A stretch of 7,066 nucleotides of DNA from contig JAIRNB010000021.1 in the NCBI GenBank assembly GCA_031258265.1, positions 1 to 7,066 on the forward strand, in the 5' to 3' direction. Within the stretch, counting starts at the first letter, position 1; each line of letters opens with the position of its first letter. Shown here piece by piece: positions 1 through 5,573 of the stretch. The notes beneath the pieces were generated by a model that saw only the letters and a list, made by a program, of their open reading frames with translations, did not search any database and was not told the origin of the DNA. The stretch comes from Treponema sp. Lineage in GTDB: Bacteria; Spirochaetota; Spirochaetia; Treponematales; Breznakiellaceae. A program made the position numbers and the translations under genes.

Positions 1-28
1 CATTGCGGCGGCTTGCAATGTGGCGGAG

Positions 29-68
29 AAAAACCCCACAAAGGCGCAAAGCGCCGACTGGGGTTTTT
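29..68. terminator. bidirectional intrinsic terminator
   Basis: AAAAACCCCA at 29-38 pairs perfectly with TGGGGTTTTT at 59-68, and inside it GGCGC (43-47) pairs with GCGCC (51-55) around an AAA loop. The outer stem gives a T run on either strand, so it can stop transcription from both sides. It lies about 75 bases past the stop codon of the minus-strand repair operon and is the natural end of that transcript. Confidence 0.75.
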
Positions 69-73
69 CGTAG

Positions 74-118
74 CCCGAGGGCGCTACTGCGCCCGAAGCA
101 TATACAGTCCTGTTATGC
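74..118. repeat. two further hairpins downstream of the repair operon
   Basis: GGGCGC (79-84) pairs with GCGCCC (89-94) around a TACT loop. A second hairpin at 98-118 has stem GCATA/TATGC continuing, after one unpaired T, into ACAG/CTGT. With the terminator at 29-68 and a short pair CATTGC/GCAATG at 1-20, four hairpins lie in tandem. They may protect the 3' end of the transcript or be remains of a palindromic element. No gene is visible in 1-142. Confidence 0.45.
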
Positions 119-142
119 GACGTTTTCGTGCTTTTTATTATT

Positions 143-664
143 TTAAATTTTTTCTCTACTCATATTTAAAGTATTAATTCCTTCCAGTTTTAGGAGTTTC
201 ATTTTTTTGTCAATGCCTCCCGCATATCCTGTGAGATTATTGTTTTGGCCTATCACACGATGACAGGGAATTAAAATGGAAATGGGATTATGGCCTACCG
301 CACTGCCGATTGCCCGTGCGGACGTATGTCTACCTTCATGTTGTAATTCAAATTGTTTTGCAAGTTTTCCGTAGCTTGTTGTGTGTCCGTAAGGGATTTT
401 ACAAAGAGCATCCCATATTAATTTTTGGTACGGAGTTCCCCTAGGTTTAAGCGGTGGCATAAAATCCGGTTCCTTGCCTGAAAAATAAATATCAAGCCAT
501 TTCTGAATATTCTCAAATATGGACAGATTTTGTTCTAAAACATCTTTCCCCAATGTATTTGCAAAATATTTTTGCCCTTCAATCCAAAGCCCGGAAATGT
601 TTTCTCCATCACTTGATACGGTGAGTACCCCAACCAGCGATTTAATTTTATGAATGTATTCCAT
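143..664 (-). CDS. ogt: O6-methylguanine-DNA methyltransferase (Ogt type)
   Basis: Suicide repair enzyme that moves the alkyl group from O6-alkylguanine (and O4-alkylthymine) in DNA onto its own cysteine. The 173 residues match the usual length of single-domain Ogt/MGMT proteins. The active-site motif IPCHRVIG is at about 132-139, with acceptor Cys134. Before it come the YGHTTSYG segment (92-99) and the DNA-binding helix with RAIGSAVGHNP (117-127), which holds the family's arginine finger (R117) and asparagine (N126). The glutamate of the catalytic network is probably E161 in KLEG. The N-terminal ~70 residues are the variable domain. The ATG start is supported by AAAGGAG seven bases upstream, and the gene overlaps the end of the Ada-like gene by 17 bp. 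It is the last gene of the operon. Confidence in function is high from the motifs. Confidence 0.95.
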   Translation of the reverse strand: MEYIHKIKSLVGVLTVSSDGENISGLWIEGQKYFANTLGKDVLEQNLSIFENIQKWLDIYFSGKEPDFMPPLKPRGTPYQKLIWDALCKIPYGHTTSYGKLAKQFELQHEGRHTSARAIGSAVGHNPISILIPCHRVIGQNNNLTGYAGGIDKKMKLLKLEGINTLNMSREKI

Positions 665-1208
665 AATTTTTCTCCTTTCTGTATTTTGATGGTGATAAAT
701 TCATGTTTTTTTTAAAAAATTTATAAAATGCGGATAAACTTTGAAATCCGGCACTGTACGCAATATCTATAATTGTATCATTGGTTTCTAATAACTTTTT
801 TCTGGCTTCTTCAATCTTTAGATTGTCATAATACTTTTTGGGTGTAACACCATAATATTTTTTGAATATATTTACCATACGATGATATGTTATACCAATT
901 TGCCCTATTTTTTTTGTCAGTTCTTTTTGTTGGGTAAAATGGTTTTCGAATAATAATTTTACTTTTTCGGCAATTTCTTTTATTGGCTGGTATTCCAAAA
1001 GGTCAGGCCGACATCGTTTGCACGGACGGTATCCGGCCTGTTCCGCCTGTTTCCCATTTTCAAAAAACAAAACATTTTTTCTAAGCGGCCGTTTCGATTT
1101 ACAGGATGGCCGGCAAAATATTTTTGTTGATTTCACTCCAACAAAAAATACCCCGTCATAGTGGTCATCACGGCTCAATATGACCTGCCATTTTTGATCA
1201 TCGGTCAT
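648..1208 (-). CDS. adaA: AdaA-like methylphosphotriester methyltransferase / AraC-type activator
   Basis: Sensor and activator of the adaptive response to methylating agents. Residues ~8-70 form the Ada zinc domain, with Cys32, Cys36, Cys63 and Cys66 in FCRPSC and RPCKRCRPD. The spacing (4, 27, 3) is that of E. coli Ada Cys38/42/69/72, so Cys32 is the expected acceptor of the phosphotriester methyl group. Residues ~75-178 form an AraC-family double helix-turn-helix; the second unit is clear in IIDIAYSAGFQSLSAFYKFFK and the closing SPSKYR. Known for the family: methylation raises DNA affinity and switches on repair genes. There is no C-terminal methyltransferase domain; the separate ogt gene supplies it, as in the Bacillus AdaA/AdaB split. 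The ATG overlaps the end of the glycosylase gene by 11 bp, with AAGGA upstream. Its regulation of this operon is inferred. Confidence 0.93.
   Translation of the reverse strand: MTDDQKWQVILSRDDHYDGVFFVGVKSTKIFCRPSCKSKRPLRKNVLFFENGKQAEQAGYRPCKRCRPDLLEYQPIKEIAEKVKLLFENHFTQQKELTKKIGQIGITYHRMVNIFKKYYGVTPKKYYDNLKIEEARKKLLETNDTIIDIAYSAGFQSLSAFYKFFKKNMNLSPSKYRKEKNYGIHS
672..678 (-). promoter_or_regulatory. ribosome-binding site of ogt
   Basis: AAAGGAG on the minus strand, seven bases before the ATG at 664. It lies inside the last codons of the adaA-like gene, so ogt is probably translated from the same mRNA, coupled to adaA. Confidence 0.7.
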
Positions 1209-1854
1209 TTTTTCCTTCTTTTTTCTTTGGCGCGTAATCTTTCATTCCTTCGATTGTTCCCGCGGCAATCGCCCAAAGGTAAAGGCTTGCAACGGAACAA
1301 TAGGGGCTGTATCTACGCCGGTATTTTTCAAACAATTTTTTGTTTATAACCCGGTTATGATATAACATTCGCAATCCCCGGTGAATTGCAAGATCGTTAT
1401 AGCTGAGAATATCTGGTCTTTGTAAGCAAAATATCATTATCATTTCCGCCGTCCAGCGGCCAATGCCTTTTAATTTAGACAATTCGCTGATTATTTCATT
1501 GTCAGGTTTATTCTTTATTTCATCCACATTTAATTGCCCGCACTTAATTTTATAAGAAAAATCCTTGATATATTCCGCTTTCCTGAAAGTCATTCCGAAT
1601 TTTTGTATTTTTTCAATGCTCAAATCATAAATGGTATCTTCTGTTACCGCCCCCAGTTCATTATTCATTCTTTCCCATATGGTCCTTTGTGCTGCTGACG
1701 AAATTTGCTGTCCAATAATATGGTGTATTATTGATGAGAATAAACCGGTGTCTATCGTCCTTTTTATGTGTCCAATTTTATCAATGGCGTTACCGAGTAT
1801 TTTGTCCCTTTTTTTCAAATAATCAATTTCTATTTTCCCATATTGAAAAAACAA
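1198..1854 (-). CDS. alkA: DNA-3-methyladenine glycosylase II, AlkA/Mag type (HhH-GPD)
   Basis: Base-excision enzyme that removes 3-methyladenine and other N-alkylated bases from DNA. At 218 residues it is shorter than E. coli AlkA (282), which has an extra N-terminal domain, and is close to the compact Mag1-like form. Visible landmarks are IIGQQIS (46-52); the helix-hairpin-helix LSKLKGIGRWTA (125-136); the catalytic aspartate, Asp154 in YNDLAIHRG, matching AlkA Asp238; and the C-terminal YSPYCSVASLYLWAI (182-196), typical of the family. The start is TTG at 1854, chosen because AAAAGGAG lies eight bases upstream; no in-frame ATG fits the domain start. It is the first gene of the operon and very AT-rich compared with the genes to its right. 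The exact substrate range within the HhH-GPD family cannot be read from sequence. Confidence 0.92.
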   Translation of the reverse strand: MFFQYGKIEIDYLKKRDKILGNAIDKIGHIKRTIDTGLFSSIIHHIIGQQISSAAQRTIWERMNNELGAVTEDTIYDLSIEKIQKFGMTFRKAEYIKDFSYKIKCGQLNVDEIKNKPDNEIISELSKLKGIGRWTAEMIMIFCLQRPDILSYNDLAIHRGLRMLYHNRVINKKLFEKYRRRYSPYCSVASLYLWAIAAGTIEGMKDYAPKKKEGKNDR

Positions 1855-1862
1855 AATAGCAA

Positions 1863-1870
1863 CTCCTTTT
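1863..1870 (-). promoter_or_regulatory. strong Shine-Dalgarno fixing the TTG start of alkA
   Basis: AAAAGGAG on the minus strand with eight bases to the TTG at 1854. This is the best ribosome-binding site in the operon and the main reason to accept the non-ATG start. Confidence 0.65.
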
Positions 1871-1930
1871 ATGTAAAATATAGTGTATTTTTAAAAAAAT
1901 TTCTTCCTCTTTTTGAACATTCAATTTTTC
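1871..1930 (-). promoter_or_regulatory. probable promoter/operator region of the repair operon
   Basis: AT-rich DNA directly upstream of alkA. TATATT (1877-1882) and TACACT (1882-1887) are possible -10 boxes, but no good -35 stands at the right distance. A perfect palindrome TTGAACATTCAA (1913-1924) could be a regulator site. The Ada-like protein encoded in the operon is the obvious candidate activator, and activator dependence could explain the weak -35. All of this is inference from position and base composition. Confidence 0.35.
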
Positions 1931-1974
1931 CTTTTTCCAAGAAAATTCACGAAAATGTCGCCTAACATGCAGTG

Positions 1975-2110
1975 GCTGAAACAGACCCTCGCCCAACGGT
2001 TCCAGGGGGGCGCCCCCTCTGGCTGGGGGTCCGGGGGTATTGAACCCCCGGAGAGGGGGTAGCGTAAGACGTGCGAAGCGCGTCTGGAGCGAGGGGGAAA
2101 CTTCCCCCTT
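1975..2110. repeat. GC-rich multi-hairpin intergenic repeat
   Basis: Four hairpins in a row. 2002-2022 folds CCAG plus a G run against a C run plus CTGG. 2031-2051 pairs CCGGGGG with CCCCCGG around a 7-base loop. 2067-2085 pairs AGACG with CGTCT around an inner GC/GC pair. 2092-2109 pairs AGGGGGAA with TTCCCCCT. The block sits at the sharp boundary between AT-rich repair DNA and GC-rich genes. Density and regularity suggest a dispersed REP-like element, but only one copy is in view. The last hairpin, read on the minus strand, lies about 20 bases past the stop of the 225-residue gene and could end that transcript. The open frames across it look spurious. Confidence 0.55.
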
Positions 2111-2130
2111 CCCCCTCTTCATAATAGTTG

Positions 2131-2808
2131 CTACAAAATGCTGAACCGCAGCCCCGCGGCGAAGCGCCAGCCTTCAACGGCCGGGAGGCTGTCGCCGGTC
2201 CAGAGACGCCAGACGGGGAACCAGGCCCGGAGGTCGAAGCCCAGGAGCAGTTTTTCCGTTAACGAGAAGTCCATCCCCGCGCCGGCCACGGGGACGAACC
2301 AGCGGCCCTGCCCCCAGAAGTAGGCGGAGATGTCCCTGGTTTCCGCGGCGGCGTCTTCGGCATCCGCCCCTTCCAGGCCACCCGCGGCCAGGCAGATCCG
2401 CAGATCCGCCGCGGGGCCGCCGTAGACCCGGATTCGGAGGGTGTTTCCCAGCGCTAAGGTTTTGAGGGCCTGGACGCCCAGGACGGAGCCTGTCACAAAG
2501 GACGAGCGGTTATCCGGTATGGCCGGGACTGCCCTATCCAGGGTGTCGCTGTAGGCGTAGTAGGAGCCGTAAAAATCCAGGGACAGTTCTATCCGCATAA
2601 AATCAAGGACGGGCCAGCCCGCGGCTATTCCCAGGGAAGGGAGGACGGGCATGGGGTCGGACTCCAGGCCGTTGTCTTCGGGAAAGAAAAAAACCGACCC
2701 GCGAAAGGCCAGGCCGAGCTTTTCGGAAAAGCTCTGCGCTCCCAGGGGGAGGGCGGCAAGGAGCAGCACAAGAAGGGGCGCCCAGGGCCCGGCGCCTGTT
2801 GCTTTCAT
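2131..2808 (-). CDS. exported beta-rich protein, probable small outer-membrane beta-barrel
   Basis: A 225-residue protein that I do not recognise as a named family. Residues 1-24 look like a signal peptide: a lysine, a hydrophobic run PLLVLLLAALPLG, and a likely cut after Ala24 before QSF. The mature part has alternating hydrophobic/polar, aromatic-rich segments typical of membrane strands (FRGSVFFFP, MRIELSLDFYGSYYAYSD, TLRIRVYGG, AGMDFSLTEKLLLGFDLRAWF, WRFAAGLRFSIL) separated by turns, and it ends with such a strand. This suggests an 8-strand or similar small barrel facing the periplasm/outer membrane. The ATG overlaps the stop of the upstream lipoprotein gene by ATGA and has no Shine-Dalgarno of its own, so translation is probably coupled. 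A periplasmic beta-sandwich is the alternative. Export is fairly sure, the barrel less so. Confidence 0.75.
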   Translation of the reverse strand: MKATGAGPWAPLLVLLLAALPLGAQSFSEKLGLAFRGSVFFFPEDNGLESDPMPVLPSLGIAAGWPVLDFMRIELSLDFYGSYYAYSDTLDRAVPAIPDNRSSFVTGSVLGVQALKTLALGNTLRIRVYGGPAADLRICLAAGGLEGADAEDAAAETRDISAYFWGQGRWFVPVAGAGMDFSLTEKLLLGFDLRAWFPVWRLWTGDSLPAVEGWRFAAGLRFSIL

Positions 2809-4013
2809 GGTTCAAGTATAACACAGTCGGGGGACAGGACAAACCCTGCGGCTCCGACGTTCCAGTTATCCTGTTCCTCCCAAACTCCCAGCGCGGTCAG
2901 GGAAATGCCCCCGGAAGGGGCGGGCAGGAGAAAGAACGCGGCTCCGGTGTAGACAAAGCCCTTGGGAAGATCCGGCAGGGCGAATTCCCGAAGCGCGCAC
3001 ACGCCGTCCCGGAGGACTCCGGCAAAGCCCCGCCCTTCCGGGCCGACGACCAGGGCTGCGGCGTTTCCGCCAGAACCGAGGTAATAGCCGTTGTAGAGCC
3101 GTATATCCTCCCGGATAGCGTCGACTGTCCGGGACGCAGCGTAGCGCCGGGGGCTCTCAAACTCCGGGGAAGCCACCGTCGCAATCGCCGTGGAAGGGGA
3201 ATCCCCCGGAACCAGGGCGGCCTCCAGGACCTGCCGGAGCGGCTCAGGGGCCTGGTCATGGGGGCGGGGCCGGAGCGCGTTTTGCATGGCCCCCTCGGTG
3301 GAGGGCTCGCCGGGCTGGGAAAGATCCCCGGCGCTGAAATAGCCTATGCCCCGGAGCGGGCCGGTTTTCCGTATGGCCCGGAAGCGCCACCGGTTGTCCG
3401 GCCCTTGCCGGAGGGCTTCCAGATCCCAGCCTTCCTCCGGCGGCAGGCCCTCAAAGGCCTCGACGATCAGCTCCCTCATTCCGGCGGCGGGATCCAGGCC
3501 CCAGACCCTTGGGGAAGGCGGGGGCAGGGCGGTGTCGATAAAATAATCGTCCCGGTAGAGCATTGCCGCGGCTTTCGAGTCGAAAATAAAGAGGGCCCCC
3601 ACGGAATAGTCCTTCCAATGGGCGTTGTTGTCGATCCGGTACAGGGCTATGCCCTCATGCTCCCCCCCGGCCCAGGGCACAAACGCCAGGAACCCCTCCC
3701 GGTTTATTCCGAGGATGACGCGGTCTTCCCGGCCGGTTATGCCCGCGACCCGCCTGGCCAGGGACCAGGGGATAAAGGGATGAAGGGGCGCTTCCTCCGG
3801 GGAGGGGATCAGCGCCGGCCCCTGCCCCTGCCCGCCCAGCTCGAACCACAGAGGGGCTTCCCCGCTCTGCAGCAGCGCCAGGGGGTAGCGCCCGTACTCA
3901 AGCGGGGGCGAAGGGGGCGTTTCCGTTTCCGCCGGAACCGGGGGGCTTTTCCGCGGGTTTGAGCACCCCAGAAAGGAAAACAGGAACAGCAAGGCCAGGG
4001 GGGTGTGTTTCAT
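2805..4013 (-). CDS. hypothetical lipoprotein, 402 residues
   Basis: Start taken at the ATG at 4013, because the protein then begins MKHTPLALLFLFSFLGC, a short lipoprotein signal with Cys17 as the lipid-bearing residue. The lipobox FLGC is relaxed at -3, as seen in spirochaetes. An upstream TTG (4052) would add 13 residues that spoil the signal. Residues ~18-40 are a Pro/Glu-rich tether (RKSPPVPAETETPPSPP). The rest is a mixed, aromatic-containing soluble domain with no motif I can name; the only other cysteines are near the C-terminus. The gene is GC-rich, follows another lipoprotein gene in the same direction after 149 bp of structured DNA, and overlaps the next gene by 4 bp. A shared envelope role with its neighbours is inferred. 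No enzyme function can be assigned. Confidence 0.82.
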   Translation of the reverse strand: MKHTPLALLFLFSFLGCSNPRKSPPVPAETETPPSPPLEYGRYPLALLQSGEAPLWFELGGQGQGPALIPSPEEAPLHPFIPWSLARRVAGITGREDRVILGINREGFLAFVPWAGGEHEGIALYRIDNNAHWKDYSVGALFIFDSKAAAMLYRDDYFIDTALPPPSPRVWGLDPAAGMRELIVEAFEGLPPEEGWDLEALRQGPDNRWRFRAIRKTGPLRGIGYFSAGDLSQPGEPSTEGAMQNALRPRPHDQAPEPLRQVLEAALVPGDSPSTAIATVASPEFESPRRYAASRTVDAIREDIRLYNGYYLGSGGNAAALVVGPEGRGFAGVLRDGVCALREFALPDLPKGFVYTGAAFFLLPAPSGGISLTALGVWEEQDNWNVGAAGFVLSPDCVILEP

Positions 4014-4065
4014 AGTATTCCATAGTATCGGCTTGAAAGGGCGGCTTTGCAAGATCCGCTAAAAC

Positions 4066-4132
4066 GAATGAACCTCCTCGCCCTAAAGGGCGAGGTATCG
4101 CGTATGCGTTGCATCGTTCACGAGGTTCGTTC
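4066..4132. repeat. small cloverleaf-like element A (CCCTAAAGGG hairpin)
   Basis: Terminal arms GAATGAACCTC (4066-4076) and GAGGTTCGTTC (4122-4132) pair at 10 of 11 positions. They enclose a strong hairpin, CCTCGCCC-TAAA-GGGCGAGG (4076-4095), and a weaker one, ATGC-GTT-GCAT (4104-4114). This three-way layout resembles ends of IS200/IS605-type elements or their non-autonomous derivatives; that link is inference. It lies in the leader of the 402-residue lipoprotein gene and would be transcribed. Confidence 0.6.
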
Positions 4133-4152
4133 TGCAAGGAAATTATTTACTT

Positions 4153-4226
4153 GTGGGGTCTACTACCAATTTTTTGTTGGTGTTATCAATTTTAGCCGCC
4201 CTAAAGGGCGGGGTATTAGACCCCAC
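4153..4226. repeat. small cloverleaf-like element B, inverted relative to A
   Basis: Perfect 10-bp ends GTGGGGTCTA (4153-4162) and TAGACCCCAC (4217-4226), extended with one mismatch to 15 bp. They enclose ACCAA/TTGGT (4165-4169, 4177-4181) and CCGCCC-TAAA-GGGCGG (4196-4211). Read on the minus strand, the order of stem, GC hairpin, AT hairpin, stem is the same as in element A on the plus strand. It overlaps the 3' end of the 292-residue lipoprotein gene and provides its stop codon. No clear target duplication is seen, as expected for IS200/IS605-like insertion. Confidence 0.62.
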
Positions 4227-5041
4227 TGCGAATAATATACCCAGGTTTTCCCGCTTACCCGGAGTATCCCCTCCGCGGAAACATAGGTGTCGGAACGGGA
4301 TGTGCCGAGAAGCCGGTAGCCCAGGTCCGGCGCCGGAAACAGGGGCCCGGCAAAGGGAGAAGGTCCGGCGAAGGGGCCTTCTCCCAGGGTTGTTTTGGGC
4401 GCGGCCAGCTCTTCCGCCTGCTGCTCGACGATGCGCCGCCGGTCAAAGCCGGATTGAACCGTGCGGGCCGCCACGTCCCGCCAGTCCACGAGCCAGGGGT
4501 CCTCCCGGACCGCCGCGGGCACGGCGTCGCTGTCCATGAGGGAGCGGAACCGGGGCCAGTCAAAATACTCCGGCCTCCGTTTGTCCGGAGCGGCGTTGAC
4601 GCCTGCCTGACCGCCTTCCGCCCCGGCTTCGGCAAGGGCCGCGTTCCGGGCCGCGGCCAGCTCGCGGTAAAACCAGGCATCCACGCCGCCCCTCCAGCTC
4701 AGTTGCAGCCGGCCGTCCCGGACATCGAAGGGGAAGATGGCCCCGGCGGGCCGCATTTCCCCGGGAAGTATGCCCCGGCCCGGCCAGTAGGGGAAAGCCA
4801 GCGCCGGGGAGGCCCATTCCGCGGCCAGAGAAACAGCGGCGGTTCCGTCGGTTTCCAGGGTTTGGGGGATGCCCCGAGGGTCTATCCACATCAGGCGCCA
4901 CCGGGCGCCGCCCAGCAATTCCTGCCAGGGCGCGGGCAGGGAGGGAAACGTCAGGACATATTCGTCCCTGATTGCCGGGTTCCCGCAGCCGGCCAGAGCC
5001 AGGAAGAGCGGGAAAAACAGAATTCCAGTAATTGCCTTCAT
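4163..5041 (-). CDS. hypothetical lipoprotein, 292 residues, C-terminus recoded by an inserted repeat
   Basis: The protein begins MKAITGILFFPLFLALAGCGNP, a clear lipoprotein signal with lipobox LAGC and lipidated Cys19; it should be anchored in a membrane facing the periplasm or cell surface. The body has an N-terminal beta-like part, an alanine-rich helical stretch (~130-150, ELAAARNAALAEAGAEG), a DWPRFRSLMDSD segment, and a short duplication GPFAGPSPFAGP (~240-250). I recognise no family. About the last 22 residues, from SQWGLIPRP to the stop, are read from element B, so the ancestral C-terminus was probably different and ended at or beyond KTWVYY. No good Shine-Dalgarno precedes the ATG at 5041. 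It is the first of three same-strand envelope genes. Lipoprotein call strong, function unknown. Confidence 0.8.
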   Translation of the reverse strand: MKAITGILFFPLFLALAGCGNPAIRDEYVLTFPSLPAPWQELLGGARWRLMWIDPRGIPQTLETDGTAAVSLAAEWASPALAFPYWPGRGILPGEMRPAGAIFPFDVRDGRLQLSWRGGVDAWFYRELAAARNAALAEAGAEGGQAGVNAAPDKRRPEYFDWPRFRSLMDSDAVPAAVREDPWLVDWRDVAARTVQSGFDRRRIVEQQAEELAAPKTTLGEGPFAGPSPFAGPLFPAPDLGYRLLGTSRSDTYVSAEGILRVSGKTWVYYSQWGLIPRPLGRLKLITPTKNW

Positions 5042-5113
5042 ACTAAGGATAAGGGCGCTGCGCTGAAAAATGCTTTAGTCTCCCGGCAATTTAGGGTAGA
5101 AAAATCGGGGCGT

Positions 5114-5372
5114 CCCCCCATGGACCCGGTTAGGGTGTACGGGGACGCACTATAACTTTGTCTGGGGGTCCTGGCAGTGGAACTCGCTTGCCGCCCACTC
5201 GTTCGAGCACGAACATTGCTGTCCGTGTAAGGTAGATATTGAGCACATTGCTTCGCAATGTGCTCAAATGCGGGCGGCAAACGATTCCGCTGCCACCCCT
5301 CATTACAAGGTGTGGGTGCGTCCCCAGAAACCGCTTGCGCGGTAATCAGAAAGCCTAGGGGTCCATGGGGGG
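5114..5372. mobile_element. 259-bp palindromic (MITE-like) element 1
   Basis: Perfect 14-bp ends: CCCCCCATGGACCC (5114-5127) and its complement at 5359-5372. Further inside, GGGGACGCAC (5141-5150) pairs with 5316-5325, and 5173-5196 pairs with 5272-5294 over about 23 bp with one gap and two mismatches. Nested hairpins are GTTCG/CGAAC (5201-5214) and GAGCACATTG/CAATGTGCTC (5241-5265), plus ACCGC/GCGGT near 5330-5343. The whole stretch can fold on itself as DNA or RNA. It encodes no protein; the open frame that spans it is a by-product. Non-autonomous transposon or a structured dispersed repeat are the two readings. No target duplication is visible. Confidence 0.65.
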
Positions 5373-5373
5373 C

Positions 5374-5490
5374 AGACTGTGTCAAAAGTCATTGCCCTTC
5401 ATGCATATAGTGCTGTTTGCTTTTTTATATGGCTTTATAAGGCTATATATAGCGGTGTCATTTCGATTTTTTGACTTTTGACCCAGTCTC
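5374..5490. mobile_element. 117-bp MITE 2 with target-site duplication
   Basis: Inverted ends AGACTGTGTCAAAAGTCA (5374-5391) and its partner at 5472-5489 match at 17 of 18 positions. The 7-bp direct repeat GGGGGGC stands immediately outside at 5367-5373 and 5491-5497, as a target duplication should. The core is AT-rich and carries the 12-bp palindrome GCTATATATAGC (5442-5453). There is no coding capacity, so a transposase must act in trans. The TGTGTCAAAA core of the ends and the long duplication recall IS256-like transposons, but the family is a guess. The left copy of the duplication is also the end of element 1, so this insertion is the younger. Confidence 0.7.
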
Positions 5491-5573
5491 GGGGGGCTTG
5501 GTTGCGGGGCCTTTGTTTTTTTACCGATATCCCCTCCTTAACCTGTTAGCATTGATCTGCCGCCTGCCAATTG

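Noticed and set aside
98..118. Integron attC site at the hairpin near the repair operon
   Set aside because: GTTATGC does not fit the GTTRRRY core and no paired inner boxes are present; the three-gene operon also does not look like single-gene cassettes.
1823..2177. Minus-strand frames crossing the GC-rich hairpin block
   Set aside because: They translate G/C runs and hairpins into Pro/Gly/Arg-rich peptides, and one overlaps the alkA promoter and start. Not plausible proteins.
2799..3962. 387-codon open frame on the plus strand
   Set aside because: It mirrors the 402-residue lipoprotein gene; the translation is Gly/Arg/Pro-rich without domains, as usual for antisense frames in GC-rich genes. 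The opposite frame has a lipoprotein signal.
4014..4052. TTG start at 4052 for the 402-residue lipoprotein
   Set aside because: It would put 13 residues ahead of a clean lipoprotein signal that begins at the ATG at 4013.
4454..5155. 233-codon open frame on the plus strand
   Set aside because: Antisense to the 292-residue lipoprotein; low-complexity composition and no signal, domain or ribosome site.
5038..5385. 115-codon frame spanning palindromic element 1
   Set aside because: The sequence is explained by inverted repeats; the peptide has no recognisable features and would be read from a hairpin.
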